From CAYVHU01 sp964451415 (GTDB taxonomy: Bacteria > Pseudomonadota > Alphaproteobacteria > Rhodospirillales > Magnetovibrionaceae): 64,000 nucleotides of DNA. The DNA lies in assembly GCA_964451415.1 (NCBI GenBank), contig CAYVHU010000010.1, positions 1 through 64,000 on the forward strand, given 5' to 3'. The notes beneath the pieces are model-generated. The model made no database searches. It was not told the DNA's origin and worked only from the letters and a program-made list of their open reading frames with translations. Below are positions 16,774 through 25,566 of the stretch, piece by piece; position 1 is the first letter of the stretch, and every line of letters begins with the position of its first letter. The position numbers were made by a program, and so were the translations under genes.

Positions 16774-16788
16774 CGGCAAGCCCTGCCG
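16774..16788. promoter_or_regulatory. Candidate FlbD site 2 upstream of the first flgE gene
   Basis: Second perfect copy, CGGCA-AGCCC-TGCCG, exactly 30 bp (about three helical turns) from the first, so two dimers would lie on the same face of the DNA. Confidence 0.6.
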
Positions 16789-16843
16789 AGGTTGCACCGT
16801 CAGGAGTTGTTTTTAGATCAACATCTTAGAGACACGTCCCAGG

Positions 16844-16859
16844 TGGCACTGTTTTTGCT
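16844..16859 (+). promoter_or_regulatory. Sigma-54 promoter of the first flgE gene
   Basis: TGGCAC at 16844 and TTGCT at 16855 with the GG-N10-GC spacing. Start expected near 16870, about 60 bases upstream of the ATG at 16931. The 296-bp gap between fliX and this gene holds only the two palindromes and this promoter. Confidence 0.87.
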
Positions 16860-16930
16860 TCGATCTTAGGAAAATGAACGCGCGCAATCTGCGGGCGACC
16901 TTAGTCGTTTATGAGGATGGAGACGCCACG

Positions 16931-18508
16931 ATGGCCCTCTACGGTGCTTTTTCCAGTGCGATGTTGGGGATGATGGCGCAAGCACGTTCGCTGCAAACCA
17001 TCAGCACAAATATCTCCAACGTCAATACCGGCGGTTTTAAAAGAAGCGACACGCAATTCTCCACGCTGTTGGGCAATCAGCTCGGCAATAATTCCGATCT
17101 CGGCGGGGTGCGCCCGGTGGAAAAGAGCAACATCACCAAGCAGGGCAATATCATCGCCAGCAACCTGGCCACGGACGTAGCGATCAATGGCCGCGGCTTT
17201 TTCGTCTTGAACTCCAAGCAAGACGGAACCGGCGAAACGCTCTATACTCGTGACGGCAGCATGCAAATACAATCCGTCAACAACATCTCGGTGACGGGAA
17301 TCGGTGGAACCTCCGTGACCACCAAGGACGGCTATCTGGCCGATAAAAACGGGTATTTCGTCCAGGGTTGGGCGTATCAAAACGGCGTGGAAAACTCCAC
17401 CGGCACCCCCACCAGCCTGCGCGTGGATCAATTTGCGTTCATCAATCAGTTCCAGCAGACCACCACCGCCAAGCTGGCTTTGAATCTCCCTGCCGGCGAC
17501 GCTGTGGGCAAGTCGAACGCCTACGACATCGGCCTCTATGACAGCATCGGCGCGCGCCAGTCGGCACAGCTGAATTTCACCAAAACCGGAATCAAAGCCT
17601 GGAATGTCACCACCACCACATCGCGCACCCCCGTCGCCCAGGTCGATACCGTGATCCTAGGCGGGACTGCCGGTGAAGCCGGCGATCAGTATTCCGTCAG
17701 CGTCAACGGCTATGGAAAGACCTACACAACGAATGGGACAGAGGCGAACATCGACGCCATCCGCGACGCTTTGGTGAACGAAATCAATGCAGACCCCCAA
17801 TTGAGCGCGATTGTCACCGCCGCCGCCGCAGGAACCGGGGGGCTCACCCTTACCGCAAAATCAGCCGGTAACGCCCTCACCTCCACCGTCGGCGCGACCA
17901 ACGGCGGGGCGACGTCCGACAACACCGCCAGCGTCACCACCACCACGGCCAACGTCACCAACACCGTCACCGGCGCGGCCACGGCGCTGACGTTCAAAAG
18001 TGATGGCACCATCGATTCACCAACAACACTGCCGCTGACCCTTACGTTCGCCGGCGGCGGGACGGCGAACGTGAACCTCGACCTTGCCAAACTGACCCAG
18101 TACTACGGTACTTTTCTCCCCATCAGTTACACCAAGGACGGTTTCGGCGCCGCCAGTATGAAGTCGTTCTCTTTCGACGCCGTGGGCAATGTCGTCGGAG
18201 CGTTTGACGACAACAGCTCACGCAATGTCTACAAATTGTCCTTGGGCGTGTTCGACAACGCCAACGCTCTGGGAATGAAAAACGGAAACGTTTTCACACC
18301 GACAAAGGAATCCGGCTCGGCGAAGCTCACCACCGCCGGATCAACCGGATATGCTTCGTTCACACCCAATGCAAAAGAGCTGTCCAACGTGGATATGGCC
18401 AAGGAATTTTCAAAAATGATGGTCACACAGACGGCCTACAACGCCGCCAGCAACGTTTTGCGAACCGCCGACCAAATGACCACCGTGGCACGCGATCTGA
18501 AACGCTGA
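16931..18508 (+). CDS. flgE: Flagellar hook protein, FlgE family (first copy)
   Basis: A 525-residue hook-type axial protein. It starts with MALYGAFSSAMLGMMAQ and TNISNVNTGGFKRSDT, has the central DVAINGRGFFVLN strand, and ends with MAKEFSKMMVTQTAYNAASNVLRTADQM, all FlgE hallmarks. The start at 16931 is chosen because GGAG lies eight bases upstream; the frame extends 19 codons further up, partly into the promoter region. A segment at about 240-317 (GDQYSVSVNGYGKTYTT to LTLTAKSAGNALTST) looks like an inserted domain that also occurs in the second, larger FlgE at 53 kb. Either copy could form the main hook; the one beside fliK/flgD is the canonical candidate. Confidence 0.88.
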   Translation: MALYGAFSSAMLGMMAQARSLQTISTNISNVNTGGFKRSDTQFSTLLGNQLGNNSDLGGVRPVEKSNITKQGNIIASNLATDVAINGRGFFVLNSKQDGTGETLYTRDGSMQIQSVNNISVTGIGGTSVTTKDGYLADKNGYFVQGWAYQNGVENSTGTPTSLRVDQFAFINQFQQTTTAKLALNLPAGDAVGKSNAYDIGLYDSIGARQSAQLNFTKTGIKAWNVTTTTSRTPVAQVDTVILGGTAGEAGDQYSVSVNGYGKTYTTNGTEANIDAIRDALVNEINADPQLSAIVTAAAAGTGGLTLTAKSAGNALTSTVGATNGGATSDNTASVTTTTANVTNTVTGAATALTFKSDGTIDSPTTLPLTLTFAGGGTANVNLDLAKLTQYYGTFLPISYTKDGFGAASMKSFSFDAVGNVVGAFDDNSSRNVYKLSLGVFDNANALGMKNGNVFTPTKESGSAKLTTAGSTGYASFTPNAKELSNVDMAKEFSKMMVTQTAYNAASNVLRTADQMTTVARDLKR

Positions 18509-18524
18509 GCGGCCCTGCGCTTGC

Positions 18525-18559
18525 AGGCAATATTTTCCGCCTCCCGGCAAGCCCTTCCC
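18525..18559. promoter_or_regulatory. Two degenerate CGGCA-N5-TGCCG-like sites upstream of flgI
   Basis: AGGCA-ATATT-TTCCG (18525-18539) and CGGCA-AGCCC-TTCCC (18545-18559) each match the palindrome imperfectly. They are 20 bp apart and lie 80-100 bp upstream of a possible sigma-54 promoter. Confidence 0.35.
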
Positions 18560-18631
18560 AAGACTCTTTTCCCACAGCCCGCTAAAGCTCGTTTTATTGT
18601 TTGTTTTCAAAGAGATGCAAATACATAGAAA

Positions 18632-18647
18632 ATGGCATGCTCTTCGC
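18632..18647 (+). promoter_or_regulatory. Weak candidate sigma-54 promoter of flgI
   Basis: TGGCAT at 18632 and TCGCA at 18643 keep GG-N10-GC but miss one consensus base in each element. Start would be near 18658, 32 bases before the flgI ATG. Confidence 0.45.
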
Positions 18648-18689
18648 ATCATCAAACTTGAATGGCAATGCAAACGGGAATTACGGACC

Positions 18690-19913
18690 ATGAACAGCGC
18701 AACCGCATTACCGGAAACATCGGCAAAAGGGATTTCGTATTCCCCTTGCGAAGAACGGATCGTTGCGCAACCGGCCATCATGGGCAATGGGGCGGCGGGC
18801 GGTTGGGCGGCCTTGACGATTTTGTTGCCGCTTCTGGTGGTCTTGATCTGGGCGCTCCCGGCGTCTGCCTCGTCGCGAATCAAGGATATCGTCGATTTCG
18901 AAGGCGTGCGTGACAACATGCTGGTGGGCTACGGCCTTGTGGTGGGCCTCGACGGCACCGGCGACACCTTGAAAAACGGGCAATTTACCAAGCAAAGCCT
19001 GCAAGCCATGCTCAATCGCCTGGGCGTCAAGCCCACGCAAGCCGGGCTGGATTCCAAAAACGTCGCCGCTGTGATGGTCACCGCCAGCCTGCCGGCGTTC
19101 GCCGATCGCGGCGGACGGGTGGATGTTACGGTCAGCGCGCTGGGCGATTCCAAAAGCCTTTTGGGCGGCACACTGCTGGTGACCCCATTGATGGGGGCGG
19201 ACGGTCATGTTTATGCCGTCGCGCAAGGTCAGGTCGCGGTCGGCGGCTTCAAGGCGAGCGGGGCGTCGCAAACCGTCACCAAAGGCGTACCGACTTCGGC
19301 GCGCATCGCCAACGGGGGCATCGTAGAACGGGAAATCGGCTTCAAGCTCAACGCCATGAAAAGCGTCAAACTGAGCTTGCGCAACCCCGATTTCACCACC
19401 GCACGACGGATATCCCAGGCCATCAACGCGTTCATGGGCACCCCCGCCGCCGCCGCCACCGACCCCAACACCGTCAAGGTGACGGTGCCGGCGGCCTATC
19501 GCGGTCAGGTGGTAAATATGTTGACCGATATCGAACAACTGCGCATCGAACCGGATCAACTCGCACGCATCGTCATCGACGAACAATCGGGTGTCATCGT
19601 CATGGGGCAGAACGTGCGCATCTCCACCGTCGCCATCGCCCAAGGCAGCCTGACCATTCGCATTACCGAAACACCGCAGGTGTCGCAACCCGGACCGTTC
19701 TCGCAAACCGGCACCACGACCACCGTGCCGCGCACCAATATCCAGGTGAACCAGGGCGAAGACAAAAAGCTCGCCGTCTTGCAAGACGGTGTGACCTTGC
19801 AACAATTCGTCAACGGCCTGAACGCGCTGGGCATCGGTCCGCGCGACATGATCACCATTTTGCAGGCGGTCAAAGCCGCCGGCGCACTGCAGGCTGAAAT
19901 CAAGGTGATGTAA
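18690..19913 (+). CDS. flgI: Flagellar P-ring protein FlgI
   Basis: A 407-residue periplasmic ring protein. A long N-region is followed by a signal-type hydrophobic stretch ending in ALPASASS; mature FlgI begins with SRIKDIVDFEGVRDNMLVGYGLVVGLDGTGD. The end, GVTLQQFVNGLNALGIGPRDMITILQAVKAAGALQAEIKVM, is diagnostic. The ATG at 18690 (residue 32 of the open frame) is chosen since GGGA lies upstream; the frame starts earlier at 18597 over the candidate promoter. The stop overlaps the flgJ start by one base (TAATG). Confidence 0.95.
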   Translation: MNSATALPETSAKGISYSPCEERIVAQPAIMGNGAAGGWAALTILLPLLVVLIWALPASASSRIKDIVDFEGVRDNMLVGYGLVVGLDGTGDTLKNGQFTKQSLQAMLNRLGVKPTQAGLDSKNVAAVMVTASLPAFADRGGRVDVTVSALGDSKSLLGGTLLVTPLMGADGHVYAVAQGQVAVGGFKASGASQTVTKGVPTSARIANGGIVEREIGFKLNAMKSVKLSLRNPDFTTARRISQAINAFMGTPAAAATDPNTVKVTVPAAYRGQVVNMLTDIEQLRIEPDQLARIVIDEQSGVIVMGQNVRISTVAIAQGSLTIRITETPQVSQPGPFSQTGTTTTVPRTNIQVNQGEDKKLAVLQDGVTLQQFVNGLNALGIGPRDMITILQAVKAAGALQAEIKVM

Positions 19914-20329
19914 TGGAAATCGCAAACCGCACCTTGGACCCCCAAAGCGCCCTTGCCCTTGGTCAGTCGAGAGCCTTACCGCGCCTTCCCACCACAGCGC
20001 AAGGCATCGAAAAGCTGACGAAGACGGCGAACGGCACGCAAGATTTAAACAAACTGCGCAAAACCGCCCAGGACTTCGAAGGCGTGTTCCTGGCGCAGAT
20101 GTTCAAGCCCATGTTCGACGGCCTGGAAGCTAAACCGCCCTTCGGCGGCGGTCCTGCCGAAAATATGTGGAAATCCTTGATGATCGACGAATTTGGGAAA
20201 TCCATCGCCAAATCCGGCGGCATCGGCATTTCCGGCGACGTGATGAAGGAAATGCTGAAATTGCAAGAAGCCAAATCACACGCAACGAAAACAGCGGACG
20301 TGAAACCGCAGGAGGCACCGCATGGCTGA
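19913..20329 (+). CDS. flgJ: Rod-binding protein FlgJ (short form without muramidase)
   Basis: A 138-residue protein equal to the N-terminal rod-capping domain of enteric FlgJ, with KLRKTAQDFEGVFLAQMFKPMFDGL and GGPAENMWKSLMIDEFGKSIAKSGGIGIS. The peptidoglycan-hydrolase domain of the enteric protein is absent, as is normal in Alphaproteobacteria, so a separate lytic enzyme must open the wall. Coupled by one-base overlap to flgI and by an eight-base overlap to the next gene. Confidence 0.93.
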   Translation: MEIANRTLDPQSALALGQSRALPRLPTTAQGIEKLTKTANGTQDLNKLRKTAQDFEGVFLAQMFKPMFDGLEAKPPFGGGPAENMWKSLMIDEFGKSIAKSGGIGISGDVMKEMLKLQEAKSHATKTADVKPQEAPHG

Positions 20330-20777
20330 AGCTTTGGACGCACAAACCCGGGTGGACGAGTTGTTGTTCATCGCCAGACATCTGATCGGCATCCTTGAAC
20401 AGGAAAACACCGCCCTTGCACACAACCATTTCAACAAAGTGAACGATCTTCTCGATCAAAAAACAAAGCTGAGCCGCGCCTACGAGATTCGCGTTTTAGG
20501 ATTTGAGCGCGCCGACGCCCCGCTTGATGGAATCGAGCCCGAGCTGATCGAAGCCTTGAAATCTCAAAGCATTCGCCTTCAAGGGCTCATCGAAGACAAT
20601 GCACGCGAACTCAGAATCGGCATCGAAACGTCAAAACGATTCATGGATGTGCTGGCGCAGTCGGTGAAAGAGGCGACCCCCGACGTCGGCACCTATGGAG
20701 CCTGCGGCAGAACCGGTCTCGACGCGCGCGCGCAAAACAGAAGCGCCGCCGCCCTTGCAATCGACGAAAATCTTTAG
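20322..20777 (+). CDS. flgN: FlgN-like export chaperone
   Basis: A 151-residue helical protein with the FlgN pattern: an N-terminal helix (VDELLFIARHLIGILEQENTALAHNHF), a KVNDLLDQKTKLSRAYE helix, and a long C-terminal helix. FlgN holds FlgK and FlgL before export, and both genes follow directly. AGGAGG lies upstream of the ATG inside flgJ. Sequence identity to known FlgN cannot be measured here; assignment rests on length, helical pattern and position. Confidence 0.8.
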   Translation: MAEALDAQTRVDELLFIARHLIGILEQENTALAHNHFNKVNDLLDQKTKLSRAYEIRVLGFERADAPLDGIEPELIEALKSQSIRLQGLIEDNARELRIGIETSKRFMDVLAQSVKEATPDVGTYGACGRTGLDARAQNRSAAALAIDENL

Positions 20778-20828
20778 GGGGAACGCCCTTGAAAAGGGTT
20801 TGAAACCCAATCCAGAAAGGAACCACCC

Positions 20829-23009
20829 ATGGCTGGCAGTTTAACACTCGCGCTTCGCACCGCCCAAAGCGGTTTACTCGCCAATCAAGAGGCTTTGGGG
20901 GCGCTGTCAAACAATGTTTCCAACGTAAATACGCCGGGGTATTCGCGCAAGGTGGTGAACCTTGAACAACGCGTGGTGGCCGGCGCCGGGGCCGGCGTGC
21001 AGATTTCCAGCGTAACGCGCAAACTGGACGAAGGGTTGCTGAAAAGCCTGCGTATCGAGGTCAGTTCGCTGAATGCCTATGAAGCGCGCGACCCTTACTA
21101 TGCGCGTCTCCAGGAACTGTTCGGCAAACCCGGGGACAACACGTCCCTGAGCCATACCATGGCGAAGTTTTCCGCCTCACTGGAAACCCTGTCTTCAAGT
21201 CCGTCTAAATCCCTGGAACAAAGCGAAGCCATGCGCAACGGCAAGGAACTGGCCTTGCAGTTGCAAAATATGAGCAAAACCATCCAGGAATTGCGCCTGC
21301 AAACGGACGCACAGGTCGCCTCTGCGACAAAACGGGTCGGCGAACTGCTGAATTCCGTCCATACCCTCAACAACAAGCTCATTGCAAACCAGGCCGTTCA
21401 AGTCGATGTCACGGATTTGAAAGACCAACGCGACAAGGCTTTGGACGAATTATCCAGCCTGATCGACATCCGCTACTATTACCGTGGTGACGGCGATGCC
21501 GTGGTCTTTACCTCCGGCGGGCGCACATTGGTGGATAATGGCGCCGCGGCCATGACCCACGTCCAGGCCAGCGCCATGAGCGCCACAACCAACCAATCCG
21601 AAGGCGACCTCAACGGCATTTACGTGGGCACCGTCACGGCCGCAAACGATATCACCACGGAAATTCGCGACGGCAAGCTGAAGGGCCTGCTGGACATGCG
21701 CGATACCATCTTGCCCAACCTGCAAAGCCAGGTTGACGAATTTGCCGTCAAACTTCGCGACGCCGTAAATACCGTGCACAATGCCGGCGCGCCTTTTCCC
21801 GGTTTGAACAGCCTCACCGGCACGCGCAACTTCATCGATTCGGCAAACCAAACCATCACCTTCGGCGGCACCACCGACACCACCGTCGCCCTGGTTGATG
21901 GCGCGGGCAAACAAACCGCGCTCACCACCGTGCGCACCTTGCTCGGCGGCGCGACGACAACCATCGACAACCTCGCCACGAAAATGCAGACCTGGCTGCG
22001 CGCCAACGGGGCCAGCGGCGCAACCGTCGCGATGGATGCGAACGGACATTTCACCCTCAACCTCAACACCACGTCCGTCAATCTGGTCCTGCGCGATCAA
22101 GCCGCAACCGCGAACGGCAGTGCGGCCCAGGACGCAACAATTTCATACGACGCCAACGGGGCAAGCGCCGGCGGGGTGCAGACGCTTTCGGGTTTTTCGA
22201 ACTTCCTCGGGTTGAACGATTTTTACGTCAACAATCAAACCGACAACATCTACGACAGCACCGTGCAATCTTCGGGGTATACGTTGGGGACTTCCACCAC
22301 ACTCAGTTTCTACAACGCCGCCAGCACCACGGGGGCCACCATCGGCGGTGTCACCGTGGCCTTAAGCGCCGGAATGACCCTGGATCAGATCGTCACCACC
22401 GTCAACGCCACCACGGGGGTCGGCGTCGTGGCCTCTAAAGTGACCGACGGATCAGGCTTCCGGTTGCGTCTGTCGGAGGCCAGCGGCAGCAATATGGTCG
22501 TCAGCGCAAGCGGTTCGTTCATTAGCAATATTGGAATGAAGGTTTCGACAAGCGGGACATCGGGGCAGATCAAGGTGCGAGACGATATCGTCTCGACGCC
22601 CGGCAGGATTTCACGCGGAACCTTGCAATGGGACGCCACCGTGGGCGCTGCGGGGGAATACCTGATGAATTCCGGCGGCGACACTACCATTCAGGCTTTG
22701 ATTGCAAAACTTTCCTCGGCAAACTCATTCTCCGAGGCGGGCGGTTTGACCACCGTGTCCGTCAACTTCGAAACCTACGCCTCGGCAATCATCGGCAACA
22801 ACTCTTCACTGTCCAGCAACAACACGCTCAACCTTGGCGATCAGAAGTCCCTGACAGACAGCCTGCAAGCCAAGTCCGACAATTTTCGCGGTGTCAACAT
22901 GGATGAGGAAATGGCCAACTTGATTTTGTATCAGCAAGCCTACGGTGCGTCCGCGCGCATTATCACATCCATTCAAAAAATGTTCGACGCCTTGCAGAAT
23001 ATTGTCTGA
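20829..23009 (+). CDS. flgK: Hook-filament junction protein FlgK (HAP1)
   Basis: A 726-residue axial protein. It has the conserved N-terminus LALRTAQSGLLANQEALGALSNNVSNVNTPGYSRKVV and the C-terminus GVNMDEEMANLILYQQAYGASARIITSIQKMFDALQNIV. It is longer than enteric FlgK (about 547), with the extra length in Thr/Ser/Gly-rich beta regions in the middle. Typical neighbour of flgL. AAGGAA precedes the start. Confidence 0.95.
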   Translation: MAGSLTLALRTAQSGLLANQEALGALSNNVSNVNTPGYSRKVVNLEQRVVAGAGAGVQISSVTRKLDEGLLKSLRIEVSSLNAYEARDPYYARLQELFGKPGDNTSLSHTMAKFSASLETLSSSPSKSLEQSEAMRNGKELALQLQNMSKTIQELRLQTDAQVASATKRVGELLNSVHTLNNKLIANQAVQVDVTDLKDQRDKALDELSSLIDIRYYYRGDGDAVVFTSGGRTLVDNGAAAMTHVQASAMSATTNQSEGDLNGIYVGTVTAANDITTEIRDGKLKGLLDMRDTILPNLQSQVDEFAVKLRDAVNTVHNAGAPFPGLNSLTGTRNFIDSANQTITFGGTTDTTVALVDGAGKQTALTTVRTLLGGATTTIDNLATKMQTWLRANGASGATVAMDANGHFTLNLNTTSVNLVLRDQAATANGSAAQDATISYDANGASAGGVQTLSGFSNFLGLNDFYVNNQTDNIYDSTVQSSGYTLGTSTTLSFYNAASTTGATIGGVTVALSAGMTLDQIVTTVNATTGVGVVASKVTDGSGFRLRLSEASGSNMVVSASGSFISNIGMKVSTSGTSGQIKVRDDIVSTPGRISRGTLQWDATVGAAGEYLMNSGGDTTIQALIAKLSSANSFSEAGGLTTVSVNFETYASAIIGNNSSLSSNNTLNLGDQKSLTDSLQAKSDNFRGVNMDEEMANLILYQQAYGASARIITSIQKMFDALQNIV

Positions 23010-23063
23010 CGGGCTTCTTCGATAAACAATCAAACCGGCAGAACGCCGCAGATGAGGTAAGAC

Positions 23064-24875
23064 ATGCCAGCGCGTATCGCAAATTATGCATCGCAACAAA
23101 CCCTGAACACCTACCTGCGCAAGATTCAGCAGCGCCTTCAGAATACGCAGGTGCAAATTTCTAGCGAGAAAAAATCGCAGGACTATACGGGAATCGGTGT
23201 CGACACCCAACGTCTTGTCGGCTACGAAGTCGATACCACGCGTCTCCAGAATTACGTCAAAAACAACAACATCATGGATATTCAAATCAAATCCACGGAA
23301 ACGGCGATGGACGCGATCCAAAAAACGGTATCCGATTTTCGTCATACCCTCCTGTCCTTCAATGCGCAAACGACGAAGGATGAAAACGCCATCCGCACCA
23401 TCCAGGAACAGGCCTTCCGTTCCATGCAAGCGATGCAGGGGTACCTTAACTCCGAGGTCAACGGACGTTTTATTTTCGCCGGCGGACGTGGCAACACCTC
23501 GCCGGTGGACATCGGCGTGGCCTCGCTGGAGCAATTCCAGGCTCGCTATGACGGCGTCAACATCACCTATCCCACCACCCTGGCGCAACAAACGGAAAAC
23601 TTCAACTTCAAAGCCGACAGCGCGGGACAAACCAACTGGCTGAAGTTCCTCCAAGATGACGATGGCAACGCCGCCACCGCAGGCGTGGGTTCGATCACCG
23701 CGAATACCGCACAATTCACCAATGTAACCGTTGGCGGCACCATCGAAGTCACCGGCACCGCAAACAACAATGGCGTCTATATGGTCAAAGCCATCACCAA
23801 CGGCGGCAAAACCATCCAGATCCAGACCGCCATGCTGACCAACGAGGCCAATGTGAGCGCCGCCGTCCTGAAAGGAACGGACGGCACAACGTTATCGGCG
23901 GCGGACTTCACCGACGTCACTTTCAATCGTGCCGCCGGTACCATCGTCCCCGCCACGGGAACCCTCGCGGCCCTGAAAGTCGGCTCATCGTTCACCGTCA
24001 GCGGAACGACGCAAAATGACGGCACCTATCTTGTCGAATCCAACAGCGGGACGTCCTTGAAAATCAAGGAAGTCAAGCTCACTGACGAAGGCACGGCCGC
24101 CACCCCGACTTTGAACTTCGGTCCGGGTAACTTGACGTTCACGACCAACGGCGGCGGCGGCACGGACACCATCGCCGGAGCCGCAGGCACGTTCAGCGCC
24201 TTGAGCCCCGGCATGAAAGTCACCATCGGTGGCACGGCCTCGAACAACGGCACCGTCACGGTCGCGTCGGTCTCCACCGACGGCTCGACCATCAATGTCG
24301 TCGAGACGCTCACCACCGAAGCGGCCACCGGCAACGAAACGGCCGTGGCCGATCAAGCCGACGGGACGGTCAAGTCCGTATATTATTACAAGGGCGATAC
24401 GTTCGCGCGCACCCATCACGTTGCAAAAAATCGCGAAATCAAGCTAGATTTGAACGGTGCCGACCCCGCATTCGAAAAAGCTTTCCGCGCCATGGGCATG
24501 GTCGCACAAGGTAAATTCGGCACGGTGGGCGGGCTCGGCCAACCGGCAAGCGCGACCCGTCTCAACACCGCCGTGGGCCTTCTGGACTTGTCCCTCAACT
24601 ACAATGACACCTCAAACCCACAATATGACGCCAACGCCACCAGCTCTATCGAAAGCGTGTTCGTAACCTTGGGCTATCAACGCTCTTTGATGAAAACGTC
24701 GAACGAAACGCATACCCGCCTGGTGGGGTTTTTCGACCAGCGCGTGGCGGAGTTGGAAAATGTTAACAAACTCGACGCCATCACCCAGTTTCTGAACGAC
24801 CAAAAAGCCCTGGAGGCTTCGTATCAGGCGATGGCGAGCATCAGCAAACTCAGCTTATATAAATACCTGTCATGA
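23064..24875 (+). CDS. flgL: Hook-filament junction protein FlgL (HAP3), enlarged by repeats
   Basis: A 603-residue flagellin-like junction protein, about twice the enteric length. The N-terminus (IANYASQQTLNTYLRKIQQRLQNTQVQISS) and C-terminus (FFDQRVAELENVNKLDAITQFLNDQKALEASYQAMASISKLSLYKYL) are flagellin/FlgL D0-D1 helices. The centre (about 215-440) contains three related beta units built around GTANNNGVYMV, GTTQNDGTYLV and GTASNNGTVTV, each followed by a 'LT.EA'-type strand. The repeats are surface-domain insertions rather than core structure. Confidence 0.88.
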   Translation: MPARIANYASQQTLNTYLRKIQQRLQNTQVQISSEKKSQDYTGIGVDTQRLVGYEVDTTRLQNYVKNNNIMDIQIKSTETAMDAIQKTVSDFRHTLLSFNAQTTKDENAIRTIQEQAFRSMQAMQGYLNSEVNGRFIFAGGRGNTSPVDIGVASLEQFQARYDGVNITYPTTLAQQTENFNFKADSAGQTNWLKFLQDDDGNAATAGVGSITANTAQFTNVTVGGTIEVTGTANNNGVYMVKAITNGGKTIQIQTAMLTNEANVSAAVLKGTDGTTLSAADFTDVTFNRAAGTIVPATGTLAALKVGSSFTVSGTTQNDGTYLVESNSGTSLKIKEVKLTDEGTAATPTLNFGPGNLTFTTNGGGGTDTIAGAAGTFSALSPGMKVTIGGTASNNGTVTVASVSTDGSTINVVETLTTEAATGNETAVADQADGTVKSVYYYKGDTFARTHHVAKNREIKLDLNGADPAFEKAFRAMGMVAQGKFGTVGGLGQPASATRLNTAVGLLDLSLNYNDTSNPQYDANATSSIESVFVTLGYQRSLMKTSNETHTRLVGFFDQRVAELENVNKLDAITQFLNDQKALEASYQAMASISKLSLYKYLS

Positions 24876-24942
24876 TGAGTTTGATTCGACTTGATACTTG
24901 GTCGCACCTTAGCGATATGCCATAATAAGGAGAAACAAGGAT

Positions 24943-25437
24943 ATGGCTTACGGCATGGCAAAAAAGCCGAATACGACTGGATACAGTTCCGTCCCGCAGA
25001 CCAGTTCCCCGCGTATGACGGAGGCTTGGGCTCTGGTCGAAGCCGCGCGGCGCATCGCCGTGGCCTTGCAAGACGCCGAAGGCATGGACATGATGGACCC
25101 CAAGGTCAAAGCGGCCTTGCGCGTGCCCTTACGCCTCAACTGGCGCTTATGGACGATTTTTCAAGCGGAATTGCTGGATGAAGAATCGGACCTGCCAGAT
25201 GACGTGCGCATCAACATGCTGACGTTGTGTAATTATGTCGATAAACACACCGTCGTATGTCTGGCAAACCCGACGGCGGAAAACATCGCGGGGCTGATCG
25301 ACATCAACCGCAACATCGCATCGGGCTTGATGGAAACGCCAAAGGACGAAGCGAAACAATCCGAGCACGGCAACAAAGACAACGCGGAAGACAGCGGTCT
25401 TCCGGCCGATTACAAGCCTGTCATCGAGCAGGCCTGA
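24943..25437 (+). CDS. flaF: Flagellin synthesis regulator FlaF
   Basis: A 164-residue protein. FlaF is needed for flagellin synthesis or secretion in Caulobacter and opposes FlbT. The core TEAWALVEAARRIAVAL, VKAALRVPLRLNWRLWTIFQAEL and IDINRNIASGLM matches the family (usually about 110-120 residues); an acidic tail of about 35 residues is extra. AAGGAG lies upstream. Unlike in many relatives, flbT is not adjacent: it is 14 kb away next to the flagellins. Confidence 0.9.
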   Translation: MAYGMAKKPNTTGYSSVPQTSSPRMTEAWALVEAARRIAVALQDAEGMDMMDPKVKAALRVPLRLNWRLWTIFQAELLDEESDLPDDVRINMLTLCNYVDKHTVVCLANPTAENIAGLIDINRNIASGLMETPKDEAKQSEHGNKDNAEDSGLPADYKPVIEQA

Positions 25438-25442
25438 GCCGG

Positions 25443-25472
25443 CGAACGGTTGGCCCGCGAACAGTTGGCCCG
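25443..25472. repeat. 15-bp near-perfect tandem repeat after flaF
   Basis: cgaacggttggcccg (25443) and cgaacagttggcccg (25458) differ by one base, and a partial third copy with one inserted base follows to about 25484. Non-coding, between flaF and the next promoter. Confidence 0.85.
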
Positions 25473-25500
25473 CGTAACGGTTGGAGAATGGCCCTCTGCG

Positions 25501-25530
25501 TTGGCTTCGTCCCTTAAATTCTGTTATACT
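25501..25530 (+). promoter_or_regulatory. Candidate sigma-70 promoter of the coiled-coil gene
   Basis: TTGGCT (25501), an 18-bp spacer, and an extended -10 TGTTATACT (hexamer 25525-25530) predict a start near 25537. This is a housekeeping-type promoter in a locus otherwise dominated by sigma-54 elements. Confidence 0.6.
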
Positions 25531-25566
25531 CGTGTGTTGGGAAGGCGTGAAAGGACGCTGTAGAAT

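Noticed and set aside
18708..19925. 405-codon minus-strand frame opposite flgI
   Set aside because: FlgI on the plus strand is certain; the antisense product is His/Gly/Asp-rich without family motifs.
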